DNA of 46,472 nucleotides from an uncultured Clostridia bacterium (GCA_904393115.1 CAJFMX010000018.1:1-46472); one strand, 5' to 3'; positions 1 through 8,505 are shown, counted from the stretch's first letter. The notes: generated from the letters alone by a model not told the origin. Made by a program: numbers and translations.

Positions 1-72
1 ATCCTGTGGGACCATGTTCTCCAGATTTACAAATTCAAGCTGTCCACGATCTTCTGCTTTTTTTACCAGCAT
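1..72 (-). CDS. IS1182-like transposase, N-terminal fragment (runs off window)
   Basis: Twenty-four codons read leftwards from an ATG at 72 and continue past the window edge. The peptide starts MLVKKAEDRGQLEFVNLENM, and the next residues VPQD resemble the start of IS1182-family transposases, which carry a 'VPxDHLLRKI' stretch just after this point. A Shine-Dalgarno-like GAGGGGTGA lies a few bases upstream, and a TATAAT hexamer lies at 90-95. The base composition is clearly more AT-rich than the neighbouring genes, as expected for a mobile element. The family call rests on a short N-terminus only, and no terminal inverted repeat could be confirmed. Confidence 0.55.
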   Translation of the reverse strand, partial: MLVKKAEDRGQLEFVNLENMVPQD

Positions 73-132
73 CTTTATCACCCCTCACTATTATACCGCT
101 TTCTTTCCCTCAATTCGAGAATCTCCAATGAG

Positions 133-194
133 AAAAAAGGCCACCTTCCGGTGACCTTTTTCGACAGGCTGAAAGGACCGCTCTGCGGTCCTTT
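133..194 (-). terminator. Double hairpin terminator downstream of the MATE gene
   Basis: Read on the minus strand, AAAGGTCACC-GGAA-GGTGGCCTTT (136-159) is followed by six T (133-138), a good intrinsic terminator for the MATE gene that ends at 204. A second perfect 10-bp hairpin, AAAGGACCGC/GCGGTCCTTT with a 3-base loop, lies at 172-194. On the plus strand it is followed by a T-rich tract, so it could also block read-through coming from the insertion sequence. Confidence 0.75.
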
Positions 195-203
195 TCTTGT
201 TTT

Positions 204-1574
204 TTACGCCTCGGCGAGGGGCTGGATCTTGCGCTTGTAGGCGCGCAGGTAGAAGAGCGTGCACAGCGCGCAGGAGACCAGCTCCGCGATGGGGAAGGCC
301 CACCAGACGTTGTTGACCTGGCCCGTGAGCGAGAGCAGCCACGCCGCGGGCAGCAGCACCACCAGCTGGCGCGCAACCGAGATGATCAGGCTCGGCATTC
401 CGTCGCCCAGGGCCTGGAAGACGGAGCTGATGACGATGGAATAGGCCGCGATGAGGAAGTGCACGCTGATGATCCGCAGCGCGGAGACGCCCAGCGCCTG
501 CATGGCCTCCGAGGCGTCAAACAGCGCCATCAGCTGCGCGGGCAGGAGCTGGAAGAGCAGAACGCCCGCCGCCATGATGATCACCGCGTAGAGCACCGCC
601 AGCTTGATCGTGCCGGTGATGCGCTTCTTCCTGCGCGCGCCGTAGTTGTAGGAGAGGATGGGCACCATGCCGTTGTTCAGGCCGAACACGGGCATGAACA
701 CGAAGGACTGCAGCTTGAAGTACACGCCGAAGACCGCCGCGGCCGTGGAGGAAAAGCCGATGAGGATCTTGTTCATGCCAAAGGTCATCACCGAGGAGAT
801 GGAGGCCATGATGATCGAGGGCACGCCCACGGCGTAGATGCGCCCGATGGTCCGGCCGCAGGGGCGGAAGCCCCGGAAGGAGAGGCGGATGTCGTGGTTC
901 AGCTTATAGTTGAACACGATGCCCAGCGCAAAGCCCGCGATCTGCCCCACGACCGTGGCCAGCGCCGCGCCCGTGACGCCCATCTTAGGGAAACCGAGCA
1001 GGCCGAAGATCATGATCGGGTCCAGGATGATGTTGAGGATCGCGCCCACGCCCTGGGTGATCATGGTGTAGAAGGTCCGGCCCGTGGCCTGCAGCAGGCG
1101 CTCAAACGCGATCTGCCCGAACACGCCGAAGCTCAGGATCGAAACCACGCGCAGGTAGTCCTCGCCATAGTCCACGATCTCTGGGATGTCCGTCTGCCAG
1201 AGCATGAACTGCCGCGCGCCGAAGATCCCGAACAGTATGAAGAGCACCGAGGTCAGCATCATGACGAAAACGCCGTTTGTGGCCGCGCGGTTTGCGCCGT
1301 CGAAGTCCTTTGCGCCCAGCGACCGCGAGAGCAGCGCGTTGATGCCCACGCCCGTGCCCGTGGCAAAGGCGATCATCAGGTTCTGGATCGGAAAGGCCAG
1401 GGAGACGGCCGTCAGCGCCGCCTCGCTCACGCGCGCGACAAAGACCGAGTCCACCACGTTGTAGAGCGCCTGCACCAGCATGGAGATCATGATCGGCAGG
1501 GACATGCTCAGCAGCAGCTTGTTGATGGGCATGACGCCCATCTTGTTTTCCCGTGCGGGAATTTCGCTTTGCAT
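204..1574 (-). CDS. MATE family efflux transporter
   Basis: 456-residue integral membrane protein of the multi-antimicrobial extrusion family (NorM/DinF-like, MOP superfamily), which exports cationic or amphipathic compounds in exchange for Na+ or H+. About twelve hydrophobic segments form two homologous halves. The first half has the typical family opening 'PINKLLLSMSLPIMISMLVQ', followed by 'ALYNVVDSVFVAR' and the loop 'TGTGVGINALLSRSLGAKD'. The length is normal for the family. The ATG at 1574 has a strong AAGGAGG 6 bases upstream. A hairpin (1607-1627) and the terminator of the upstream gene separate it from the Gfo/GH127 pair, so it is probably transcribed on its own. The substrate cannot be told from sequence. 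Confidence 0.92.
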   Translation of the reverse strand: MQSEIPARENKMGVMPINKLLLSMSLPIMISMLVQALYNVVDSVFVARVSEAALTAVSLAFPIQNLMIAFATGTGVGINALLSRSLGAKDFDGANRAATNGVFVMMLTSVLFILFGIFGARQFMLWQTDIPEIVDYGEDYLRVVSILSFGVFGQIAFERLLQATGRTFYTMITQGVGAILNIILDPIMIFGLLGFPKMGVTGAALATVVGQIAGFALGIVFNYKLNHDIRLSFRGFRPCGRTIGRIYAVGVPSIIMASISSVMTFGMNKILIGFSSTAAAVFGVYFKLQSFVFMPVFGLNNGMVPILSYNYGARRKKRITGTIKLAVLYAVIIMAAGVLLFQLLPAQLMALFDASEAMQALGVSALRIISVHFLIAAYSIVISSVFQALGDGMPSLIISVARQLVVLLPAAWLLSLTGQVNNVWWAFPIAELVSCALCTLFYLRAYKRKIQPLAEA

Positions 1575-1606
1575 GGGATTCCTCCTTCGAAAAAAATTCC
1601 TGGGTT

Positions 1607-1666
1607 CCGCGCGCTTCCTGCGCGCGGGCAGAAGAAAATCTCCTTTGTGAAAAGGAGATTTTCTTC
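1607..1666 (-). terminator. Terminator after the Gfo gene plus a hairpin ahead of the MATE gene
   Basis: A 16-bp perfect inverted repeat (1631-1646 and 1651-1666, loop GTGA, arms built on GAAGAAAATCTCC) lies 18 bases beyond the stop of the oxidoreductase gene. A second perfect 8-bp hairpin, CCGCGCGC/GCGCGCGG (1607-1627), is followed on the minus strand by a T-rich run just before the MATE ribosome-binding site. The pair should stop read-through into the MATE gene. Confidence 0.7.
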
Positions 1667-1683
1667 GCGGGGTTCGCCGTTTC

Positions 1684-2751
1684 TCAGATGGCGCAGGCGA
1701 GGGAGTGGCCGCTCTTGGCGGAGGCGAAGACCGCCTCGATGAGCTGCAGCACGCGGCGCACCTGCTCGGGCTTGACGATGAGCTCCGCGCCGTTGTCGAT
1801 GACGTCCACCAGGTTGCGGTAGAGGCTCGTCCAGTCCGCGTCGCTCGTGGGCAGGGACAGCTCCTCGCGCGTCTCCGGGGGCCGGGGCGCCATCATGCGG
1901 GTCGGGCCCGCGGGCGTCTGCACCACGACCGGCGCAACCTTGCCCTCCGTGCCGAAGCGCGGCCGCGTGATGCCGCCCTTCTCCGCGGTGAAGTCGTCGA
2001 TCTCCAGGGTGCCGCCCGCGCCGATGCAGTACCACCGCGGCAGCGCGCGGAAGGCGTAGGACCCGACCTCGACCGTCAAAACCGGTCCGCCCTCGAGCTT
2101 GAGCAGGACCTTGAAGTAGTCGTCGACCTCCTTATTGGCCTCCAGGATCGACATCAGCTCCGCCTTGACGTCCACGATCTTCTTGTCCGGGTACATCCAC
2201 AGGAGCTGGTCAAACATGTGCACACCCCAGTCGTACACCATGCCGCCGCCATAGGCCTTGAAGGCGCGCCAGCCATACATCGCGCCCACGGTGCCGAACA
2301 CCCGGCTCTCGATGGAGAAGACCTTGCCGATGGCGCCGCTCTCGACCACCTCGCGCATGATGCGGTAGTCCTTGTCCCAGCGGCGGTTCTGGTGGACGGT
2401 GAGGATCTTGCCGCATTCGCGGCTGACGGCGACCATCTCGTCCCAGTCCGCGACGGAGAGGGTCGCGGGCTTTTCGGTCATGACGTGCTTGCCCGCGCGC
2501 AGGGCGGCGATGACCATGTCCTTGTGGATCTGGTTGGGCGTGGCCACGAGCACGAAGTTGATCTCCGGGATCGAAAGGAGCTCCTCCAGCGTGCGGCAGG
2601 GCCGCATGCCGAACTCCTCCTGCGCGCTCTGCAGCTGCTTTTCATCCACGTCGTAGGCCGCGACAAAGTCCACGCCCTCGATCTTGGAGGCGTTGGTCGC
2701 GTGCCAGTGGGCCATTCCGCCAAAGCCGATGATACCGATCTTCAAGCTCAT
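1684..2751 (-). CDS. Gfo/Idh/MocA family NAD(P)-dependent oxidoreductase
   Basis: 355-residue cytosolic sugar or cyclitol dehydrogenase-like protein. The N-terminal Rossmann fold opens with 'KIGIIGFGGMAHWHA' (GxGxxA/G-type nucleotide loop, residues about 4-18). The conserved family stretch 'MTEKPATLSVADWDEMV', carrying the E-K-P motif, follows near residue 93. The C-terminal half is the usual alpha/beta substrate domain, with 'YDWGVHMFDQLLWMY' holding the D-x-G-x-H motif near residue 175. I chose the ATG at 2751 rather than upstream ones because AAGGA lies 7 bases before it. It follows the GH127 gene by 39 bases and probably shares its transcript, suggesting joint use of a released sugar. The substrate is unknown. 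Confidence 0.9.
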   Translation of the reverse strand: MSLKIGIIGFGGMAHWHATNASKIEGVDFVAAYDVDEKQLQSAQEEFGMRPCRTLEELLSIPEINFVLVATPNQIHKDMVIAALRAGKHVMTEKPATLSVADWDEMVAVSRECGKILTVHQNRRWDKDYRIMREVVESGAIGKVFSIESRVFGTVGAMYGWRAFKAYGGGMVYDWGVHMFDQLLWMYPDKKIVDVKAELMSILEANKEVDDYFKVLLKLEGGPVLTVEVGSYAFRALPRWYCIGAGGTLEIDDFTAEKGGITRPRFGTEGKVAPVVVQTPAGPTRMMAPRPPETREELSLPTSDADWTSLYRNLVDVIDNGAELIVKPEQVRRVLQLIEAVFASAKSGHSLACAI

Positions 2752-2790
2752 ATGCATATCCTTCTTTCCTGAAATTCTGGGGTTCACGGG

Positions 2791-4674
2791 TTATCTGTTT
2801 CTCGCCCAGGGGAACTGGGCGACGCGCAGCGGCGCCTGCGCATAGGGAACGAGCGAAATCCGCTCCACCGGCGCGCCGCCCCGCGGCGGGCGCACGGGCG
2901 GATCGTCCGCCGAGCCGCCCTTCTCGACCCAGCCCGGGCAGCGGACGGCCGAGCAGGCGATGCGGGCCCCGCCGCCCTCGACGGCAAAGCCCTCTTCCGG
3001 CACGAGCGCATAGTTCCAGGGCCCCTGCGGCTCCGCCCAGCGGTCGCACAGGGGCATCTCCCCCTTGTACTCCCACTTGGCCGGCACGGGCAGGGCGAAG
3101 AGCACCGGCCCGCGGTAGACGGCCAGGGTCTGGTGGTGCCACTTCTCGGTTCGCACCTGCATGGGGAGGGTCAGCTCGATCTCGTCGCCGTCGCGCCAGA
3201 CGCGCTCCAGGCGCAGGTACTGCCCGGGGGTTCCCTCCAGCCGCTCGCCGGCCACCTCGGCATGGGCGCCCTCGGCCCAGCCGGGGATGCGCAGCAGGAT
3301 CGGAAAGCGCGCCTCGCCCTCCATCTTCAGGCGGATGCGCACGCGCTCCTGCGTCGGATAGTCGCCCCCCACCGTCAGGCGGATGCGCGTCTGCCCCGCG
3401 CGCCAGAGCACCTCGCACGGCGCGTAGGACTGCGCCGCGAGCCCCCCGCCGCGCACGGCCATCCACAGATGCGCCGTGAACTTGGGGTAGCCCTGGTGCA
3501 GGTTCGCCGTGCAGCAGCCGTAGTTCGGCTCCAGGCCGAAGACGTTCGCGTCCGGCTTGTTGTTGTACCAGGCGCGGGGATAGCGGTCGATGCGGATCTG
3601 GTTGACCTGCTGGTCGTACTGGTGCGCCCATCCGTCGGGCGAGAGGGCCGCCGGCAGCGCGTTGTAGGCGATGCGCTCCCAAAGGTCGCCGATGCGGGCC
3701 TCGCCGGTCAGGGCGAGCACGCGCTCGAGGGAGTAGAGCGTCTCCACCACCGCGCAGGTCTCCGTGCCCTGCGAGGGGTTTGCGCCGGAGAGGTGCTCGT
3801 CCCCCGTGAACATGCCGTTGGCCACGCCGTGGAAGCGCGTGAGCTTCTCCCACCCCGCGCGGAAGGCGTCCGCCTGCTTGGTGCCGCCGTGGAGCGCGTG
3901 CTCGACCTGCGGGGTCTTCAGCGCCATGGCCAGGTTCACCACGTGCGTGCGCTGGTGGATCTGCCAGGCCTCGGACCAGGGGTCGTCCGTGGCCTTGAGG
4001 CGCGGCTCCAGCATGGACCAGGGGTGCGCGCGCTTCTGGTCCTGCTCGTCGGGGAAGGTGTGGAAGTGGCGCGTCCAATCCATGGCCTGGCCCAGGACCT
4101 TGTCGCAGAGCTTGAGCAGCCCCGCCTTGCCCGTGATGTCGTAGAGCCACAGGATCGCGTCCACGCAGTCGCCCGCGCGCGCGATGGCCCACAGCCCCAG
4201 GGGCTGCTCGTCCAGCTTGCGCGCCATGTAGGCGAAGTACTTCGTCAGAAAGACCAGGATCTTCTTGTCGCCCGTGATGGTGAAATACTGCTGCAGGGCC
4301 TTGAGCACGACCATGCGCGGCCACCAGTCGGGGTTGTCCTTCGGGCCAAAGAAGCCCTCCTCGTCCTGGGAGGCGAGGATCCAGTCCACAAAGCGCCGGG
4401 CCAGGTTCTGCAGCTCCTCATCCTCCAGCTGCCAGGCCAGGGGGATCAGCCCGTCCAAATAGTAGGGGCCGCGCTCCCAGTTTTCGCCCTTGCCGCCCAT
4501 CCAGGCGCTGTCGCGCAGGCCGTCCCAAACGCGGGTGATTTGACCGCCCAGGCCGTTCGCCTGCGCGCGCTCGGCCGCAAGCAAATAGCCCAGGGGCTTG
4601 ATCGCGCCCGTGGGCAGGGGGGCGAAGGCGTCGGGGGCCAGCGGCGCGCGGTGGAAAATCGCCCTGTCAATCAT
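2791..4674 (-). CDS. Glycoside hydrolase family 127-like (beta-L-arabinofuranosidase type, DUF1680)
   Basis: 627-residue protein with the (alpha/alpha)6-barrel plus beta-sandwich layout of DUF1680/GH127 enzymes, which remove L-arabinofuranosyl units from plant or hydroxyproline-linked glycans using a Zn-bound cysteine nucleophile. The metal/nucleophile signature is present: 'GTETC' (Glu305, Cys307) and 'NYGCCTANLHQGYPKF' (Cys387-Cys388). There is no signal peptide, so it acts in the cytosol on imported oligosaccharides. The start at 4674 is set by AAAGGAG 8 bases upstream; a TTG further upstream would bury this site. It is the first gene of a two-gene unit with the downstream oxidoreductase. 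Related families GH142/GH146 share the fold, so the exact linkage is open. Confidence 0.85.
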   Translation of the reverse strand: MIDRAIFHRAPLAPDAFAPLPTGAIKPLGYLLAAERAQANGLGGQITRVWDGLRDSAWMGGKGENWERGPYYLDGLIPLAWQLEDEELQNLARRFVDWILASQDEEGFFGPKDNPDWWPRMVVLKALQQYFTITGDKKILVFLTKYFAYMARKLDEQPLGLWAIARAGDCVDAILWLYDITGKAGLLKLCDKVLGQAMDWTRHFHTFPDEQDQKRAHPWSMLEPRLKATDDPWSEAWQIHQRTHVVNLAMALKTPQVEHALHGGTKQADAFRAGWEKLTRFHGVANGMFTGDEHLSGANPSQGTETCAVVETLYSLERVLALTGEARIGDLWERIAYNALPAALSPDGWAHQYDQQVNQIRIDRYPRAWYNNKPDANVFGLEPNYGCCTANLHQGYPKFTAHLWMAVRGGGLAAQSYAPCEVLWRAGQTRIRLTVGGDYPTQERVRIRLKMEGEARFPILLRIPGWAEGAHAEVAGERLEGTPGQYLRLERVWRDGDEIELTLPMQVRTEKWHHQTLAVYRGPVLFALPVPAKWEYKGEMPLCDRWAEPQGPWNYALVPEEGFAVEGGGARIACSAVRCPGWVEKGGSADDPPVRPPRGGAPVERISLVPYAQAPLRVAQFPWARNR

Positions 4675-4746
4675 GCGGGGTGCTCCTTTCTCCAAACCAG
4701 AGCGGCGGCCGGCAGGTTTCCCGGCGCTCCGTCTCCATCTTACAAT

Positions 4747-4781
4747 ATTTTACCCGTTTCCCCTGCATTGCGCAAGCAATA
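4747..4781 (-). promoter_or_regulatory. Promoter of the GH127 operon with overlapping palindrome
   Basis: On the minus strand, TTGCGC (4770-4775), a 17-base spacer and TAAAAT (4747-4752) form a plausible sigma-A promoter about 75 bases before the GH127 start. The -35 element lies inside the dyad ATTGC-GCAA-GCAAT (4768-4781), which also contains the perfect 8-mer TTGCGCAA. This is a likely operator for a sugar-responsive regulator; its identity is unknown. Confidence 0.5.
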
Positions 4782-4808
4782 TTCCGGTAAAGCGCGCCCC
4801 GGCCCCAC

Positions 4809-4847
4809 AAAAAACCGGCTCCGCGCCGAGGTCGCGCGCGGAGCCGG
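4809..4847 (-). terminator. Terminator of the SsuBC-like transport unit
   Basis: On the minus strand, CCGGCTCCGCGC (4836-4847) pairs perfectly with GCGCGGAGCCGG (4815-4826) and is followed by six T (4809-4814). It lies directly after the permease stop at 4857. Confidence 0.85.
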
Positions 4848-4856
4848 CCGCCCCTT

Positions 4857-5675
4857 TCAGTCGGTTTGCAGGGAGGCGCGCAGGCGCTTTTCCCACAGGG
4901 CGATGCCCAGGTACATCAGCGCCGCAAAGAGGCACAGCACCGCCGTGCCCGCCATGACCAGGTCCAGCTTGAACACCTGCCCGCCGTAGACGATCAGGTA
5001 CCCCAGCCCCGCGCGCGAGACCAGGAATTCGCCCACGATCACACCGACCCACGTCATGCCGATGCCCAGCTTGAGCGCGGAGACCGTGTTGGCCAGCGCC
5101 CCGGGAAAGACCACCATCGTGAACTCCTGCACCTTGCTCGCCCCAAAGGCCCGCAGCAGCGTGCGCTTCTCCTTTTCCACCGAGAGGAAGCCGCCCAGCA
5201 CCGTCACCAGCATCACGATCACCGAGACCAGCAGCGACATCGTGATGATGGCCGGCATCCCCGCGCCGATCCAGACGATCAATACCGGCCCCAGCGCGAT
5301 CTTGGGCAGGGCGTTGAGCACGACGAGGTAGGGGTCCAGGATCTTGGTCAGCGTGTCGGACCACCACAGGGCGATGGCCAGCGCGATCCCCAGCAGCGAG
5401 CCCAGGACAAAGCCGACCACCGTCTCCCACAGGGTGGTGCCCAGGTGCAGCCACATCTCCCCGGTGCGGATGAGCTCGGCGATGGTCGCGACCATGCGCG
5501 AGGGGCTCGAGAGCAGGAAGGGATCGATCGCGCCCACGCGCGCCAGGACCTCCCAAAGCAGCAAAAACCCGACGAGGATTCCATACCTCGCAAGGCGGAT
5601 GCCCAGCGCCCGGCGCCGGCGCTGCTGCCGGTAGCGCGCCTGCGCCGGGGATTCCGTCCGCAATTCATTGCACAT
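4857..5675 (-). CDS. ABC transporter permease, SsuC/TauC type
   Basis: 272-residue membrane protein of the BPD_transp_1 family used for nitrate, sulfonate, taurine or thiamine-precursor uptake. It has six predicted helices and the EAA loop near 'RTLLRAFGASKVQEFTMVVF' (around residue 175), which docks on the ATPase. 'PKIALGPVLIVWIGAG' is typical of the SsuC/TauC branch. I chose the ATG at 5675 because AAGGAG lies 10 bases upstream; it overlaps the end of the ATPase gene by 11 bases, showing translational coupling. The gene is last in a two-gene unit that lacks a periplasmic-type binding protein in this window. The substrate cannot be assigned. Confidence 0.88.
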   Translation of the reverse strand: MCNELRTESPAQARYRQQRRRRALGIRLARYGILVGFLLLWEVLARVGAIDPFLLSSPSRMVATIAELIRTGEMWLHLGTTLWETVVGFVLGSLLGIALAIALWWSDTLTKILDPYLVVLNALPKIALGPVLIVWIGAGMPAIITMSLLVSVIVMLVTVLGGFLSVEKEKRTLLRAFGASKVQEFTMVVFPGALANTVSALKLGIGMTWVGVIVGEFLVSRAGLGYLIVYGGQVFKLDLVMAGTAVLCLFAALMYLGIALWEKRLRASLQTD

Positions 5676-6432
5676 GTACGTCCAGCTCCTTCCAGATGCG
5701 GTCAAAGTAGTCCTTAAACTGCGCGCTGCGCCGCCGCTCCATGGGCGAGCCGGGCAGGTCGATCCGGTGCTCGGACCGGATGCGCGCCGGCCGCCGCGTC
5801 AGCACCACGACCCGGTCCGCCATGGAGATGGCCTCGCTCACGTCGTGGGTCACCAGGATCGTCGCGGCTGCGCCCCCGGAGAGCTGCTGCTTGACCTCGT
5901 CCGAGAGCTGGATGCGCGTCTGCGCGTCCAGCGCGGAGAAGGGTTCGTCCAGCAGCAAAAAGTCCGGCTCTACCGCGAGCGTGCGCACCAGGGCCGCCCG
6001 CTGCCGCATCCCGCCGGAGAGCTGCCCGGGCAGCGCGTCGGCGAACTCCGTCAGGCCGCAGGCCGCGAGCAGGTCCTCCACGTGCCGCTTCTGCCGGGCC
6101 GAGGGCTCCTTCTGGCGCACGCGGATGCCCAGCAGCGCGTTCTCCCGCACCGTCAGCCACGGAAACAGGTGGTCCCGCTGCAGCATGTAGCCCATGTGCA
6201 GCGGCGGCCGGCGGATCTCCTGCCCGCGCAGCGTCACGCGGCCGCTGTCCGGCTTTAGCAGCCCGGCCGCCAGCGACAGGACCGTGGACTTGCCGCACCC
6301 GCTCGGCCCGAGCAGCGCGAGGAACTCCCCGCTGTCCACCCGCAACGTAAAGTCGGAGAGCACCTCCGTCTCCCCGCTGTCGTCGTGATAACACATTGAA
6401 ACGCAATCAAAAAACAGCAATGGCTGATCCAT
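5665..6432 (-). CDS. ABC transporter ATP-binding protein, SsuB/TauB type
   Basis: 255-residue nucleotide-binding subunit pairing with the permease encoded immediately downstream. Walker A 'GPSGCGKST' is near residue 41, the Q-loop follows in 'MGYMLQRDHLFPWLTV', the signature 'LSGGMRQRAALVRTLA' is near 137, Walker B 'FLLLDEPFSALD' is near 158, and the H-loop 'VTHD' is intact. Such proteins energise import of sulfonates, nitrate or pyrimidine precursors. The start at 6432 has GGGGAGGA 2-8 bases upstream; the longer reading frame upstream is a GC-rich artefact. No TPP or other known riboswitch was recognised in the 5' region. Confidence 0.9.
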   Translation of the reverse strand: MDQPLLFFDCVSMCYHDDSGETEVLSDFTLRVDSGEFLALLGPSGCGKSTVLSLAAGLLKPDSGRVTLRGQEIRRPPLHMGYMLQRDHLFPWLTVRENALLGIRVRQKEPSARQKRHVEDLLAACGLTEFADALPGQLSGGMRQRAALVRTLAVEPDFLLLDEPFSALDAQTRIQLSDEVKQQLSGGAAATILVTHDVSEAISMADRVVVLTRRPARIRSEHRIDLPGSPMERRRSAQFKDYFDRIWKELDVHVQ

Positions 6433-6527
6433 GTTCCTCCCCTTCCTTGTGCGTGGGACTCCGTACAATGGACAGCATATGCGGTTTCTTCGCACGGTGT
6501 GCGGCCGGCGCGCCGCCCTTTGCGGCG

Positions 6528-6561
6528 AAAAAAAGGCTGCACCCCGGCGCGGGATGCGGCC
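6528..6561 (-). repeat. Second copy of the 6723-6755 terminator hairpin
   Basis: The segment repeats about 30 bases of the exporter terminator almost exactly (GGCTGCACCCCGGCGCGGGA and the following TGCGGCC), including the seven-base A run that becomes a T run on the minus strand. It is either a tandem back-up terminator or the trace of a local duplication. Confidence 0.65.
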
Positions 6562-6722
6562 TCCCGGGCTGTAGCCCCCTCCTTCCTCTGCAATCCGCAG
6601 CGACAGCGTGTGCGCTGCGAGAAAGCGGGCCTCCGGCACGCTTTCCGGGATTCGGCGCGCCGAATGTCTCTCAAAACCATGCGCCTTGCACGGTTTCCAA
6701 GCGCGTCGGCTTTGCGAAACGC

Positions 6723-6755
6723 AAAAAAGGCCGCACCCCGGCGCGGGATGCGGCC
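6723..6755 (-). terminator. Terminator of the ABC exporter gene
   Basis: On the minus strand GGCCGCA and TGCGGCC pair around a GC-rich loop and are followed by six T (6723-6728). It sits 14 bases beyond the exporter stop codon. Confidence 0.85.
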
Positions 6756-6768
6756 TCCGCTTTGTCTT

Positions 6769-8505
6769 TTAGGCGATGGCGCTGTTTTGGATGCGGTTCA
6801 TGCGGGCGTAGATGCCGCCGCGGGCGACCAGCTCCTCGTGCGTGCCGGACTCGGCGATGCGCCCGTCCTGGATGACCAGGATCAGGTCCGCGCTGCGGAT
6901 GGTCGAGAGCCGGTGCGCGATGGCCAGGATCGTGCTCTTGCCCGCGATGGAGGCGATGGCCTTTTGGATCTGCCGCTCGGTCTCCACGTCCACGGAGGCC
7001 GTGGCCTCGTCCAGGATGATGATGGGGCTGGCCCGCAGGATCGCGCGGGCGATGGCCACGCGCTGCTTCTGCCCGCCGGAGAGGCGCAGCCCGCGCTCGC
7101 CCACGCGCGTGCGGTACCCGTCGGGCATGGCCTCGATGTCGTCGTGGATGTTCGCCGCGCGCGCCGCGGCCACGATCTGCTCGTGCGTGGCGTCGGGCTT
7201 GGCGTAGCCGATGTTCTCCTCGATCGTGCCGTTGAAGAGGAAGGTGTCCTGCAGGACCGGGGAGATGTTGCGCCGCAGGCTCTCCACCGTCACGTCCTGG
7301 ATGTCCTGGCCGTCGACGAGGATGCGCCCGCTCGTCGGCTCGTAAAAGCGGGAGATGAGCTGGGTGAGCGTCGTCTTGCCCACGCCCGTGGGCCCGACCA
7401 GCGCCACCATCATCCCCGGCTCGCAGCGGAAGCTGATGTCCTGCAGGATGGGCTCCCCTTCCGTGTAGGCAAAGGAGACGTGGTCGAACTCGATGGCGCC
7501 CTTGGGGTCGCGCAGGGGCTTTGCGCCCTTCCGATCCTGGATGCGCGAGGGCGTGTCCAGCACCAGCATCACGCGCTCGGCGCCGGCCATGGACTGCTGC
7601 ATGTTCTCCAGCAGCGTCGCAAGGCCCGAGATCGGCGCGTAGAACAGGCTTAAGTACAGCACAAAGGAGACGATGTCCTCCACGGACAGGTTGCCCTGGT
7701 AGGCCAGCAGCCCGCCGAAGGCCACCACGAGGATCGTGCCGATGGAGGAGAGGAACTCCACCGAGGGGTGGAACACCGCGCTGATCTTGAGCGCCTTGAG
7801 CATCGCGCGCACGTGGTCGAAGTTTTTCTCGTCCACGCGCTCGGTCTCAAAGCTCTCCTGGCCAAAGGACTGGATCTCGTGGATGCCGGAGAGGTTGTCC
7901 TGCAGCTTGCCGCTCAGCTCGCCCATCTTCCGCTGCGAAACGCGGAAGAACGGCCGCACCTTCTTGGCAAAGATCACGCCGGAGACGAGGATCAGCGGAA
8001 TCGGGAAGCAGGTGATCAGCGCCAGCTTCCAGTTGATCGTCAGCAGGATCGCCAGCACCCCGAGGAAGGTGACCACGTTTGTGATCATCTCCGGGATGAT
8101 GTGCGCGTAGAGCAGCTCAAAGTCGCGCGTGTCGTTGACCACGCGGCTCATCAGGTCGCCGGTCTGCTTGTCGTGGAAGAAGCCCAGGTCCAGCCGCTCG
8201 AGCTTGTCGTAGATCTTGGTGCGCAGGTCCCCCACCAGGTACCAGGCGGCCTTGTGCGCCAGGTAGTTGCTCAGGAACCGGAAGGCCACCCGCAGCAGGT
8301 ACAGCGCCAGCAGGATCGCCGTCAGGACCCCGATGGCCCGCAGGGACGTCTCGTCCATGCCGCGCTCCACAATGCCCGTCATGGACGAAAGCACGCGCGG
8401 CGCGGCCAGGTTCACGGCCGTTAAGCCCAGCGTGGAAAGAATCGCCACAACGTAGAGGTTTTTGTAGCGAATGGCCTCGCGGCTCAGCCTCCACAAGAGT
8501 TTCAT
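6769..8505 (-). CDS. ABC exporter, fused membrane and ATPase domains (MdlB/MsbA-like)
   Basis: 578-residue half-transporter. Residues 1-310 form a six-helix type IV exporter domain ('YLLRVAFRFLSNYLAHKAAW', 'DTRDFELLYAHIIPEM'), and residues 330-578 form the ATPase. Walker A 'GPTGVGKTT' lies near residue 372, followed by the signature 'LSGGQKQRVAIARAILR', Walker B 'IIILDEATASVD' and the H-loop 'AIAHRLSTI'; all catalytic residues are intact, so it can work as a homodimer. The start at 8505 (MKLLWRLS) has GGGGAG 10 bases upstream; the upstream extension would be antisense to a tRNA and is not real. Lipids, peptides or drugs are possible substrates. It stands alone, downstream of the tRNA unit and separated from it by a terminator. 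Confidence 0.92.
   Translation of the reverse strand: MKLLWRLSREAIRYKNLYVVAILSTLGLTAVNLAAPRVLSSMTGIVERGMDETSLRAIGVLTAILLALYLLRVAFRFLSNYLAHKAAWYLVGDLRTKIYDKLERLDLGFFHDKQTGDLMSRVVNDTRDFELLYAHIIPEMITNVVTFLGVLAILLTINWKLALITCFPIPLILVSGVIFAKKVRPFFRVSQRKMGELSGKLQDNLSGIHEIQSFGQESFETERVDEKNFDHVRAMLKALKISAVFHPSVEFLSSIGTILVVAFGGLLAYQGNLSVEDIVSFVLYLSLFYAPISGLATLLENMQQSMAGAERVMLVLDTPSRIQDRKGAKPLRDPKGAIEFDHVSFAYTEGEPILQDISFRCEPGMMVALVGPTGVGKTTLTQLISRFYEPTSGRILVDGQDIQDVTVESLRRNISPVLQDTFLFNGTIEENIGYAKPDATHEQIVAAARAANIHDDIEAMPDGYRTRVGERGLRLSGGQKQRVAIARAILRASPIIILDEATASVDVETERQIQKAIASIAGKSTILAIAHRLSTIRSADLILVIQDGRIAESGTHEELVARGGIYARMNRIQNSAIA

Larger units (their letters stand above)
6433..6768. other. 336-base intergenic region with duplicated hairpins
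   Basis: No gene is supported here. The region holds the terminator of the ABC exporter (6723-6755) and a near copy of it at 6528-6561, separated by about 160 bases of unremarkable GC-rich sequence. No convincing promoter for the ATPase gene could be picked out. Confidence 0.6.

Noticed and set aside
6433..6768. TPP riboswitch upstream of the SsuB-like gene
   Set aside because: None of the conserved TPP elements (such as the CUGAGA box) could be found on the minus strand.
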